Positions 1 through 10,487 of a stretch of DNA of 64,000 nt are shown in pieces. The stretch covers positions 32,790,551 to 32,854,550 of the forward strand of contig OX365945.1 in the NCBI GenBank assembly GCA_947247005.1, read 5' to 3'. The notes below the pieces were generated by a model that was given only the letters and a program-made list of their open reading frames with translations, searched no databases and was not told where the DNA came from. The stretch is from Spisula solida (Eukaryota > Mollusca > Bivalvia > Venerida > Mactridae). The first letter of the stretch is position 1, and each line of letters opens with the position of its first letter. Made by a program: the position numbers and the translations under genes.

Positions 1-661
1 TGCAGTGTTAATATGCTCAATAAACCTTTTTCTACTGTATTTTATCAAACAAATGAACAAATATGACTCAGGATGCATCAGAAATCATCAAAGCAGTGAT
101 TATAGGCAGCCAAGGGAAGTAACTCTGCTCAGACCATCAACTTTCCAAGTACTACATAGGTCATATTTCAAGTTTTTCAAGATTTTCACTCAAATATGTC
201 AGTAGGATTAAGCCGGCAGATTCCATTTAACACCAAATAACACTTTCTGACCAATATCAGGCACATGCATGCACATTAAATGTCAATGGGCCCCGAACGA
301 CAAGGCGGCAATCAAGAAAATGTCGCAAACCGCCCCAAATTATTCAAATTTCCAGACAATACAGCAGTCCAAAATTCACTTTAAGGATACATTTGACTTT
401 TTTCAATACATATGTAACAAAAAATATCAATATAATACAAATAAACAGCTTTTAGAGCTGCAGACAGGTGGTCAGGGGGCCAATCTCAAATTTTGCACTT
501 TCTCAAATTTTGGATTACCTCCCTTGTTTGAAAGGATATTGACAACACAAATTGCCAAAAAAATGCCTGAAATTGCTAGCATTAGTTTTCTTAGACATGG
601 ATCTATCCAATTTAGTACAAAACTGGCTGTTCCAAGAACCTTCATAACAAGCCAATTTCTA

Positions 662-1318
662 TTAAGGTGGCAGGGGATATACTATTTGACAATTTTCGGG
701 TTCCGACAGGCCGCGAACAGTCAAGCCTATTTCTTGAAAACAGCCAATGAGACAATAAAGTCTTTTTGTGTCAGTCTCAGGACCTAGACAGCATGCCTTG
801 AAAACAGCATCCAAATATAAGGCTGAATCCTTGGGTTGAGGAGTTATGGCCCTTTGTTTTTCCCCCTACCCCTCCAATTTTAAGTAAAAAAAATACAAAA
901 GTGATCAATTTCACAGCATACACAGTATTTTTAAAGCCAATGCAATCCTATATTTGGCTCAATTTTACATAAATACAATACCTGAGCAAGGTTATTTCAG
1001 TAAGAAAAGTGTCTCCCATACAAGTGGATTTTTTGCTATTTGCTGTCAAACTTTTTCGCGGTTTCTAACGACGCTAAATTTGCACTTCCGCCAGTGGTGG
1101 TAACCTCCATTTTGAAGAGTAGCAAATCCTTCAGAGCCAGCTTATATTTAGTTTCTATGATTTTTCAAAACAATAAACACCTTCTTTTTACAAAATAAAT
1201 ACAGATTTGAGTCTTTAAAATACCAATTTAATTTTTGGTGCCCATAAATAAGCTCTACACTAAATATTTGTTATTTTCAGGGACCCCCCTCACCCCAGTA
1301 TATCCCCTGCCACCTTAA
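662..1318. mobile_element. TTAA-flanked MITE, copy 1
   Basis: The two ends are perfect inverted repeats. Inside a TTAA on each side, the left end reads GGTGGCAGGGGATATACT and the right end is its exact reverse complement. TTAA target sites are typical of piggyBac and Kolobok-type DNA transposons. The 657-bp body has no transposase, so this is a non-autonomous copy. Which superfamily mobilised it is inference. Confidence 0.8.
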
Positions 1319-2403
1319 GTTTTCAGATCTACATCTTGAAATCAAATTTTATATGCATATCTTGTTCCAGCATGTTTTTTGAGTAAAACCTAACCCATGA
1401 ATATGTTCTCCATCATGCATTTAGTAATTCATATTCAATTTACTTTTCCACATAAATCCGTCAATTTTGCCAAATTCCAATTTAATTCTTCATCACGGGC
1501 TAGCCAGAGCTATAGCTAGTCTAAATTCCTATTTCAAGGGAAATATTATATTAAATATGCACATAATGATTCTTTGGTGTCTTGCGCCCAGTTGTTTTTC
1601 ACAAAATAAAGCATTTGGAACACTTATCCGGGAAAAAAGGTCCAATCGGGATGTTTGAACTGCAAAATGGTTGAATCAACAATGGTGACCATTGTTCCAA
1701 AATCACAAAATACAAGCCAAAATGTAGTTCTGGATGTGCTTCTGCAGTGTTAATATGCTCAATAAACCTTTTTCTACTGTATTTTATCAAACAAATGAAC
1801 AAATATGACTCAGGATGCATCAGAAATCATCAAAGCAGTGATTATAGGCAGCCAAGGGAAGTAACTCTGCTCAGACCATCAACTTTCCAAGTACTACATA
1901 GGTCATATTTCAAGTTTTTCAAGATTTTCACTCAAATATGTCAGTAGGATTAAGCCGGCAGATTCCATTTAACACCAAATAACACTTTCTGACCAATATC
2001 AGGCACATGCATGCACATTAAATGTCAATGGGCCCCGAACGACAAGGCGGCAATCAAGAAAATGTCGCAAACCGCCCCAAATTATTCAAATTTCCAGACA
2101 ATACAGCAGTCCAAAATTCACTTTAAGGATACATTTGACTTTTTTCAATACATATGTAACAAAAAATATCAATATAATACAAATAAACAGCTTTTAGAGC
2201 TGCAGACAGGTGGTCAGGGGGCCAATCTCAAATTTTGCACTTTCTCAAATTTTGGATTACCTCCCTTGTTTGAAAGGATATTGACAACACAAATTGCCAA
2301 AAAAATGCCTGAAATTGCTAGCATTAGTTTTCTTAGACATGGATCTATCCAATTTAGTACAAAACTGGCTGTTCCAAGAACCTTCATAACAAGCCAATTT
2401 CTA

Positions 2404-3060
2404 TTAAGGTGGCAGGGGATATACTATTTGACAATTTTCGGGTTCCGACAGGCCGCGAACAGTCAAGCCTATTTCTTGAAAACAGCCAATGAGACAATAA
2501 AGTCTTTTTGTGTCAGTCTCAGGACCTAGACAGCATGCCTTGAAAACAGCATCCAAATATAAGGCTGAATCCTTGGGTTGAGGAGTTATGGCCCTTTGTT
2601 TTTCCCCCTACCCCTCCAATTTTAAGTAAAAAAAATACAAAAGTGATCAATTTCACAGCATACACAGTATTTTTAAAGCCAATGCAATCCTATATTTGGC
2701 TCAATTTTACATAAATACAATACCTGAGCAAGGTTATTTCAGTAAGAAAAGTGTCTCCCATACAAGTGGATTTTTTGCTATTTGCTGTCAAACTTTTTCG
2801 CGGTTTCTAACGACGCTAAATTTGCACTTCCGCCAGTGGTGGTAACCTCCATTTTGAAGAGTAGCAAATCCTTCAGAGCCAGCTTATATTTAGTTTCTAT
2901 GATTTTTCAAAACAATAAACACCTTCTTTTTACAAAATAAATACAGATTTGAGTCTTTAAAATACCAATTTAATTTTTGGTGCCCATAAATAAGCTCTAC
3001 ACTAAATATTTGTTATTTTCAGGGACCCCCCTCACCCCAGTATATCCCCTGCCACCTTAA
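2404..3060. mobile_element. TTAA-flanked MITE, copy 2
   Basis: This is the same element as the one at 662-1318, carried along by the 1742-bp tandem duplication. Its right-hand TTAA (3057-3060) is also the last shared base of the duplication. It directly abuts the left split repeat of the retroelement that follows. Confidence 0.8.
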
Positions 3061-3184
3061 CATAGCGATGCACAAAATCATTGGACCGTTTTGTGCACGG
3101 GATTTTTGGCGGGTATTGGGAAATAGCGTTGGGTGAATAAATCAGTTCTACGCAAGACGCTAGACGAGTCACGTCGACTTTATT
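3056..3184. repeat. Left split direct repeat A1
   Basis: This stretch of about 129 bp starts CTTAACATAGCGATGC and recurs at 8896-9024 with essentially full identity. It contains a GAATAAA hexamer and lies at the left border of the recombinase retroelement. The first bases, CTTAACA, are the reverse complement of the end of repeat B (TGTTAAG). Confidence 0.9.
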
Positions 3185-4343
3185 GTTGTGCGACATTGAA
3201 GACAGAACATGGAGTCAAGAGTTGATAGAAAATTAAAGAAGTAGTTGAAGGGCATCGGGGACATGATACAAAAGATAAGTGTTCAAACAATTATTTTTCT
3301 GTTTATGCTTTTGAAGCATCAAAGTTCAAGAGAACAAGCAACTTTGAACAATGATCAATGACCGTTTTCGGCAAAATAAGAACTAGCCAGTGCTAGTATT
3401 TCTGCACAGAAACCGGATAAGGCACATGAAAATATTATCGAATGTAAAATAACTCAATAAATAATGTCGTATAAATATTGGCTGTTTGTAAATATAAAGT
3501 ATAATTTAGCATACACTTTCACTACAGTTATTTACGTATGTTATTTATGAACAATGAATAATATTCATTACATGAATGCGAGTCCAGTGTATTGATGAAA
3601 AATTATGCAACGTTACACAAACACTATCGAAAAAATTTAGATATCCGATAGATTGACTTGTGTACACAAGTAAACTTATCGGCGGTGTAGGTTTATCAAT
3701 GTGATAAATGTAATACACGGTATGGAATGTTATACTATATATACATGTGTATTGATGGATTATAAATTATTATAGTCAGTGTAGCAATTTCGATTTTTAT
3801 CGGTTAAATGCAGCAATTGCATTTTGCATAATATGCCTAACGGAGTGTTTATCATGCAGGTTTAATATACGCATAAATATTAAGGTAGTTAGTATTTAAA
3901 TGTTATTAATATTAATAACCAAAATAAATACAATTATTATTGTCACCAGGGATTCTATGATAATGGGGAATGATATATTTGTTAATGAAATGAACATATG
4001 CGTTTAATATAATTATCTGACAGGCAAAAGTCTAGAACCAGCCTGTTTGAAATCTTTATAAAGGAAAACAGAACAGTGCATATATGAGTATGTATGACAA
4101 ACCAAATGGACCACGGGTCTGTCCATGCCTATAGTATGCTATAATATATTATAAGTGCTGATTTAGAGAGTTGGTATGTAGATAGGATGAAAGCGTGTTG
4201 GCGCGCTTGTGATATGTGTGTATGTGTACATTTATATATGAAAATTGTATTCGATATGCATCATTTTAGAATTCGATGTGATAAAAAGACGTAGATCAAC
4301 ATCGTACAGAAAACGGCGATAGGTGGCAAAAGTTCCGTCTACG

Positions 4344-4430
4344 CCGGGTACAGCACACTGTGGACCAAATGCTAACAGACAAATGTCGTCAATTGTGGAA
4401 AACCTGTACATTGGAAAATGCAATGCAACC
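4344..4430 (+). pseudogene. gag-like CCHC zinc-knuckle remnant
   Basis: In the plus-strand frame ending near 4428 the residues NCGKPVHWKMQCN are readable. A cysteine codon (TGT, 4384-4386) lies just upstream, one base out of frame. With that single-base shift the spacing is C-x2-C-x4-H-x4-C, the retroviral/retrotransposon gag zinc knuckle. The position, 1.2 kb after the left repeat and before the RNase H, fits a gag reading frame. It could be a chance match, but the location and the G-K-x2-H-W pattern support it. Confidence 0.5.
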
Positions 4431-5887
4431 AACTTAGCACAAACAGTAAAAATAAGCTAAGTAGAAAACTTACTAATATGTTTTGTTAATGTAAAGCATG
4501 TAACAATGTCAATTATGACGTATGTATTGCTGGAATAGCACATACTGGTATGAAAACGAGGTCGATACTGAATATCACAATGAAGGTGAATGTAAAGGTA
4601 AAAGTATGACAGAAGAAAATACAAATGAAAATGCTGTAAATACATGCAGAACAAAGGTAGGTTCAATGTGTAGATCAGAATATGGAGATATGACAAAACA
4701 GGCAAAAACTGTAAGGTTGCTGAGAAATGTAAGACCGGAAGTCAAGTGGTAAATATGTATTCAATCTCAGTAGGAATTTTAAAAACGACACATTTCAGAA
4801 TGGAAAGAATTATCGTTCAATGCATATATACTAAAGTGATTATGGAAGGTTATAAATTACCTTTTTTGAAACATACCCCTAGTGTAAAACTCAGAAATAA
4901 TAGATTTTAAAGGTACAATTCAGATTTTATTCAAATTGAATCGATTTTCTTTTGAAAAAGACATTATTTCACAAGTTAAACAAACGCCTTACGTAGTAAA
5001 CACATTAACGGTAGCTTATAAAAGTGCAACATTTCAAGTTATACACTTACGATTGATTTGAAATCCGCATGTCACCATATTGACATATTTGATAGTGACA
5101 AGAGCTATTTGAGTTTCTCTTGGATGAAAGAAGGGAATGAAATATACTATGTTATAATTGTAATTATCAAATACTGGAGAAGTTTAGGACATAGTGTAAT
5201 CATATTTTAGATGACGGTATAAGAGGTCACAGCCAATACATGGACACATTAGAAATTAGTCAGTTTGTAAAAGCATCCATGTTGAAGTTGAGCTTTTTTA
5301 TTAATAGAAGCTAGATGTAACTGGTTACCTACAAAGGTATCTGACATGCTGGTTGGGACACGAGTCAGGTTTCAAACGAAATATAATGTCTGTGACAGAG
5401 AAACGCATTAGTAAACTATAAAGTTCCGTTGATTCAATTCTTTTTCAAACTAGTAAGAAACAGCATGTGCATAGTTCCAGTCAAGCTTTTGGCTGCTGTC
5501 GTGGAACAGAATATTTCACTACATAGCGTATTGGTGATAGAGGTAAGTCTCAGAACGAGATATTTGTGCGGTTGTATATTGGCAAGGGCCTGTTGGAATT
5601 CACCAGCGCAATTGACAATACAGGCTGTAAATTGTAATGCCATACAAAGTCAGAAGTTAAAAATTCGGCAGGTAGACCATATAATCAAATGCATATGTTA
5701 ATGCGTACGTGTTTTAAGATGCAAGTGCATGCGCCTTCAATGGATACTTTCAGAAAATTGAAACGAATGTAGTCAATGAGAAAACTAGAAATTATATCGC
5801 CAGTAAGTTGTGCCCGGAAGTGAGCAGTTGTAAGGATACACAACAGGTAGGTACAGATGGTGGTAGTTTTATATTAAATTACGTTAT

Positions 5888-6640
5888 GCTCCCGGAAGAG
5901 AGGAATTAAGTACACTTTGAAGTGAGAAATCACAATTTCATGCTCCCGGAAGTGAGCTTACGTAGTGTTATGCTCCCGGAAGTGAGCAAAGGTAGTGTTA
6001 TGCTCCCGGAAGTGAGCAAAGGTAGTGTTATGCTCCCGGAAGTGAGCAAAGGTAGTGTTATGCTCCCGGAGGTGAGCAAATGTAGTTTTATGCTCCCGAA
6101 AGTGAGCAAAGGTAATGTTATGCTCCCGGAAGTGAGCAAAGGTAGTGTTAAGCTCCCGAAAGTGAGAAAACGTAGTGTTATGCTCCCAGAAAACAGATAG
6201 TTAAGTGTTATGCTCTCGGAAGTGAGAAAATGAAGTGCTATGATCCCGAAGGTGAGCAAATGTAGTGTTATGCTCCCGGAAGTGAGCAAAGGTAGTGTTA
6301 TGCTCCTGAAAGTAAGAAAACGTAGTGTTATGCTCCCGGAAGTGAGAAAATGTAGTGTTATGCTCCCAAAGTGAGCAAATGAGTTGTTATGCTCCCGGAA
6401 GTAAGCAAACGTAGTGTTTAGCTCCCAGAAAAGAGCTAGTTTAGTGTTATGCTCCCGAAAGATAGCAAATGTAGTGTTAGGCTCTTGGAGAAGAACAAGT
6501 ACAGTGATATGCTCCCGGAAGTGAGTAATTATGAGTATGTGCTTCCAAAAGTGGTAAATTACATCGATATGCTCCAGAAAGTGAGCAAATGTTCGGATAT
6601 GACCCAAGATGAGATCTTGTGTCAAAATATAGTACAGAGA
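5888..6640. repeat. 30-bp minisatellite (about 25 units)
   Basis: The unit is TGCTCCCGGAAGTGAGCAAA followed by GGTAGTGTTA. The left half is very regular (5940-6180); units to the right are more diverged and some vary in length. Because the unit is ten codons long, both strands stay open: the plus strand reads MLPEVSKGSV repeats and the minus strand GSITLPLLTS repeats. Neither is believable as a gene. It sits inside the decayed retroelement, where reverse transcriptase would be expected. Confidence 0.9.
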
Positions 6641-7049
6641 ACGGGTAATTGTAATGGTACGTTTATGGATGATAACAAGAGTTAGCATATGCTCTCGGAA
6701 TCGAGTGTCATAGTAAGCTTTGAGTAGCGAGGGAGGGACCTGAAACGGGTCTGGAAGCGAACAAATTGTACGTAAGACAACAAAAGGTAAACTATTGTGA
6801 AACAGCAGAAGGTTGTAAGTTTAAGCCAAAATCTGAGTGGATCATGTACAAAAACAAGTCAGTCTCAAATAATGATCAAGATAATGAATGCGGAGAGTAC
6901 GGTTCTCGGACTGACGAGGAAGCAGGTAAACAGAGTTTTACTTGTCGAGAAGTTGAAACTGTTCGTATACTAGTAATACTGGTTAGAAATTTAGAGTAAT
7001 TGAAAAACTCTAAAATCAAGATAATTTCGTATAATATGAATGTCAAATA

Positions 7050-7640
7050 TATATTGCACGGGGGTAGTCGAGTTGAAGAGAGGCATGGCATTTCTATGCA
7101 TATCAATGGCGTATGTACAAAACATAACATAAGCTTTATTGCAGATGGATCCCAAGAGCGGAGAACGAAACAGCGGGTAATGTTCGTAGATTTTATGATG
7201 CAAATGATTGGTTTAATTGTTACAGACGATGTCTTTAAATATTAAGACAATAAATGCGGACCCACACAGTTATTTACATATTTGTGACACATTATGTATA
7301 AGGTGTAATTCCAAATGGTGGATGAGGCAGTTGATAGCTTAAGTCATAGCTGGCTAGCGGATAACAATTGGGCTGTACCCACTCCAGATTTGATAAGTTG
7401 TATTAGGAAAGTAGAGAGAGAAATATAAAACACTACAAAAGTTATCCCGGAGTGGTTTTTATATGCTATATTCTGGCCAGTAATTGTTAACAAGAATAAA
7501 AGTAAATGTTTGATTAAAGACATTGATATATTGCCAACTGAAGGTGCAACATAATCCGGAAAGAGTAATGAACAGAATTTTAAAATGAACCTGTTTCTTT
7601 CAGAAAGCTGGCTCTGAGATGTTCGTTCGATCATTCGGCA
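7050..7640 (+). pseudogene. RNase H region of a Ngaro/DIRS-order polyprotein, broken
   Basis: Plus-strand frames with several shifts show, in order: RWIPRAENETA (from 7143), an NDW, the piece VTDDVFKY then a stop then DNKCGP (about 7220-7260), then ADNNWAVPTPDLI (from 7357), and IPEW...AIFWPVIVN ending at a TAA near 7555. The signatures WIPR...N..A, DNNW..P...LI and PEW...FWP are those of the C-terminal RNase H part of DIRS-order reverse transcriptase proteins. There they precede the tyrosine recombinase, as they do here. Stops and frameshifts make it non-functional. Confidence 0.72.
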
Positions 7641-7692
7641 GTTTAATATACTAGTACCTTAACATATTGGGATATGTGCATACATAAAATAT

Positions 7693-8675
7693 ATGATAAC
7701 TATTCGCAGGTTCTGGATTGAGAGGAACGTTAAAACGAAATTTGAGGAAGCAGATGTACCAAATGGCGATGTCGATTTGGTTGTTGATAACATGGCAAAT
7801 AACATATTATCTACCAGAGCTGAGAGTACAGTGTCGAAATACTCCAGTCAGATAAGATACTTCGATGACGTTTGTTAAATGAAAGGATTTTAGTCAAGAT
7901 CTACACAGTCGATACATATGGCTATGTATCTTTCAGATTAAATCGACAAGAGAAAGTCAGACAATGTGAAATCTTCAGCATTTTACGCAATGGAATTGTT
8001 ACATGAGATAAATGAATTTGACGATCCAACGTCTACAATAGTTTCTAAATGCCAGAAAGCAACAAGAGTTTAAACTCAAAACCAGTGAAGAAAAGGGACG
8101 TTATTAACACTGAACAGTGATTGTTTTTGTGTGAAATGTATTCAGATACAATAGACGTTATCTCTTTGAGAGATCTATCTATGATTATAGTCGGCTATTC
8201 GGTTTTCTTGAGAGTCAATGATAAAGTGAGCTTAAATGTTATGATGTAGAATTCAAGACAGACTATATGGTATTGTCCATAACAAAGAGAAAAACAGATG
8301 TTTATATGTCAGGCAGGTCACTATAGCGTGTCCGAAAAGTATGTTGCAAATATATATAAATCACTCGATCAGGTTTTATTTTGGGAGCAAATTTATATTT
8401 GTTTAAGTTCGCATGTAGATCAGGTTCAATGTGTTTTTGTTAAAATCGAACAAATGTTGAGTTACATACGAGCTAACGAATGCATATTGTTAAAATAGAG
8501 AATGTAGCCCCTGGGTTAAATTTAGGTATTTACTGACTCACAGCAAGCGGTGCGACCGTTGTCGCAAATTCTGGTGTATCCGACATGGTCGGTGGAAGAC
8601 TGATACTGCCAAAGATGGCTACATGGAAGATTCTTTTAACAAGAAATTGTCTATAACAAAGCAATTGAAATTTTA
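7693..8675 (+). pseudogene. Tyrosine recombinase (retroelement-type), broken
   Basis: The N-terminal part is open (7693-7878) and contains ILSTRAESTVSKYSSQIRYF, the typical core-binding start of metazoan retroelement tyrosine recombinases. Across later frames I see SAFYAMELLHEI and DDPTSTIVSKCQKATR. Next come SLRDLSMIIVGYSVFLRVND, with the first catalytic Arg codon at 8211-8213, and LSYIRANE. Then ASGATVVANSGVSD stands where the box II H-x-x-R should be (its Arg now reads as Ala). HGRWKTDTAKDGYMED follows, with the catalytic His/Trp region and the candidate nucleophile Tyr at 8620-8622. Stops near 7878, 7940 and 8070 and several frameshifts disable it. The enzyme family joins a circular DNA copy into the genome without target duplication. 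Confidence 0.85.
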
Positions 8676-8790
8676 AAACGTAAGGTATACGTACATTTGT
8701 ATATATAATTATACATATTATGAAACATGACATTGTGTATACATAGTGAAATTTGAATAGCATAAACCAGTCTAACATTTGTTCAGTTCT

Positions 8791-8852
8791 ATAGCGTACA
8801 TCTTGCCAATGCAATAGGTGTTTGTTGTTATTTTGAGTAGTTCTGTTAAGAC
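8791..8852. repeat. Split direct repeat B1
   Basis: This 62-bp stretch starts ATAGCGTACATCTTGCCAAT and ends CTGTTAAGAC. It recurs exactly at 9408-9469. It lies just after the recombinase remnant and before A2, as expected for the B1 part of a split direct repeat. Confidence 0.85.
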
Positions 8853-8895
8853 TTGAAGTTCTCCGCGTTACGGTAGTATAGCCGAGAACATATGT

Positions 8896-9024
8896 CTTAA
8901 CATAGCGATGCACAAAATCATTGGACCGTTTTGTGCACGGGATTTTTGGCGGGTATTGGGAAATAGCGTTGGGTGAATAAATCAGTTCTACGCAAGACGC
9001 TAGACGAGTCACGTCGACTTTATG
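8896..9024. repeat. Split direct repeat A2
   Basis: This is the second copy of the stretch at 3056-3184, on the same strand. It is separated from B1 by 43 bp. TGTTAAGAC (8844-8852) and GTCTTAACA (8894-8902) form a 9-bp perfect inverted pair around that gap. Confidence 0.9.
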
Positions 9025-9407
9025 CTATTCAAATTATGATTAATAAATAGTTTCGATTAGAAGTACATGAAACAGAAACATGCTTCTGAAAAAGTTCCGT
9101 AGTTTCAGTATTCGGAGGAATGGTCTGGAAGCCGGAGTTCAAAAGACTTCGTGAGTCACGGTTCCACGTTTCCTCCACCGGGGGTTTTTCGTGTACGTCG
9201 AGCATTCCATATGAAGAATATAGCATCGTTCGCGAAGCAGACTGTGCTTGAGCATGATATAGAGATGGGAGGCGATGGGCTATAATATTATGTACCAGCA
9301 ACTATACTAGAAATGTAATCATAGCCATTTTAATGAAATTATGTATAATGTTAAACATATCACACGAATATGTAAGGTATCGTCTCCCTTATTACGTCGC
9401 ACAATAA

Positions 9408-9469
9408 ATAGCGTACATCTTGCCAATGCAATAGGTGTTTGTTGTTATTTTGAGTAGTTCTGTTAAGAC
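9408..9469. repeat. Split direct repeat B2, right end of retroelement
   Basis: This is an exact copy of 8791-8852. It marks the presumed right border of the element. The 383 bp between A2 and B2 (9025-9407) have no match elsewhere in the window and may be a later insertion. They hold no gene that I can support. Confidence 0.85.
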
Positions 9470-9622
9470 ATATTATGTATAGTTTACGATAAAGTAAATC
9501 GATAAACCAACATGTTTGTGGCCGGTAACGTCAATTTTCCTCTCGAGTTCGAGTTATTGAAGTATAATAATCATGTAACAAACTCACTGAACTACTAACA
9601 CTTTGTCCCTACCCTGGATAAT

Positions 9623-10487
9623 TTATAAGATGATACAACATCCACTGTCTGCTGGTTTACGCCTTTGTGATAATGTTGTACTACTTGATGTTAAAATTGA
9701 CCGAACCTCAGTCGAGTTTCTTGTATTTGAATATTGGCTTGAACTAGGTGAGCATATTTCATGCCTAGACCTTCCATTGCCCCGGGGGTCCGTCGATCTG
9801 TAACTGGTAGGTGTATTAGGATAGGCTGGACTCACACGAGGCGTAACTCCGTAGCCAGGTCCCTCACGAGGAAAAGCTGTGTAACCTGCTCCCACACGAG
9901 GTGTAGTCATTGTAGCCGATCCCACGCGGGGTGTAGTTGTATAGCCTGGTCCGGCACGGGACCAATCATATAGATTTGAAGACGTGGAAGACGATGGTCT
10001 TACCGTTTTGACTGGTTCTCTGACAGTGTAGTTTGTTGTGGTGACCGTAGATCTGTTATTGGCATGGTTGATATGGTTGTTTGAGTTAATTAGATTATTG
10101 TATGTGCTGACAGTGCCAGTATCCGGGCTAATAAGTCTACTGGCTGGAGTGTAGTCATTACGCGAGTTTCTCTGATCGATCGTTGTACTGAAGTTGTTGG
10201 TCAAAGACGTAGGTTTCTTTCTGTTAACATTTGAAGCAGACGATTTTCTTGCACTCGGTTTGTTGTGCCAGGTTCCTCCTGGAGATCCACGAACATGTAC
10301 AGACGTCCCGCCATTATATGATGTCATCTTTGCTGAAGGAATGGAGTAGCCTTCATAAACGGTTATCTTACCGCACTTGCCAAGTCGTTCCATCTCTCGG
10401 AAGACCCAAAGTCTCCTGTTGTCAGCTGTCACCCATGTGCCATCTTTCTCAACAACTGTTATAGTTGGGATGTCAGACACTTTGCAT
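9623..10487 (-). CDS. Exon 2 of the ParB-like CaaX gene
   Basis: 865 bp, starting after a TTTTTAG acceptor (10489-10488) and completing Arg41. It codes CKVSDIPTITVVEKDGTW onward, then the Ser/Thr/Asn-rich region and the CCIIL end. The apparent start at 10480 is only an in-frame GTG codon and not a true start. Confidence 0.88.

Larger units (their letters stand above)
1..3060. repeat. 1742-bp tandem duplication (1.75 copies)
   Basis: Bases 1-1318 recur at 1743-3060 with a constant offset of 1742 and no difference that I noticed, so the unit is 1-1742 and the second copy is partial. The left edge is cut by the window, so more copies may lie outside it. The second copy stops exactly at the TTAA that closes the MITE at 2404-3060. 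The open frame of 172 codons repeated in both copies (269-787, 2011-2529) runs across the MITE border at 662. It looks like nothing known, and I do not call it a gene. Confidence 0.95.
3056..9469 (+). mobile_element. Decayed tyrosine-recombinase retrotransposon (Ngaro/PAT-like)
   Basis: Two different sequences are each present twice in the order A1 (3056-3184), coding remnants, B1 (8791-8852), A2 (8896-9024), B2 (9408-9469). This A1...B1A2B2 layout is the split direct repeat structure known from Ngaro and PAT-type elements. These retroelements integrate with a tyrosine recombinase instead of a DDE integrase. The coding remnants follow the expected order: a gag-like zinc knuckle near 4384, RNase H near 7050-7640, then a tyrosine recombinase at 7693-8675. 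All are broken by stops and frameshifts. The reverse transcriptase core was not found. Spacers of 43 and 383 bp between B1/A2 and A2/B2 are not expected in an intact element and suggest later insertions or decay. Confidence 0.75.

Noticed and set aside
269..787. 172-codon plus-strand frame, repeated at 2011-2529
   Set aside because: It crosses the border of a TTAA MITE at 662, has no recognisable domain, and its duplication is explained by the 1742-bp tandem repeat.
4457..4752. Overlapping frames on both strands downstream of the zinc-knuckle remnant
   Set aside because: No reverse transcriptase or protease motif could be read; both appear to be decay products of the retroelement interior.
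5930..6688. 252-codon minus-strand frame with GSITLPLLTS repeats
   Set aside because: It is the antisense of a 30-bp minisatellite whose period is a multiple of three, so both strands stay open without selection.
7344..7634. 96-codon minus-strand frame
   Set aside because: It is antisense to the RNase H remnant, which has recognisable motifs on the plus strand.
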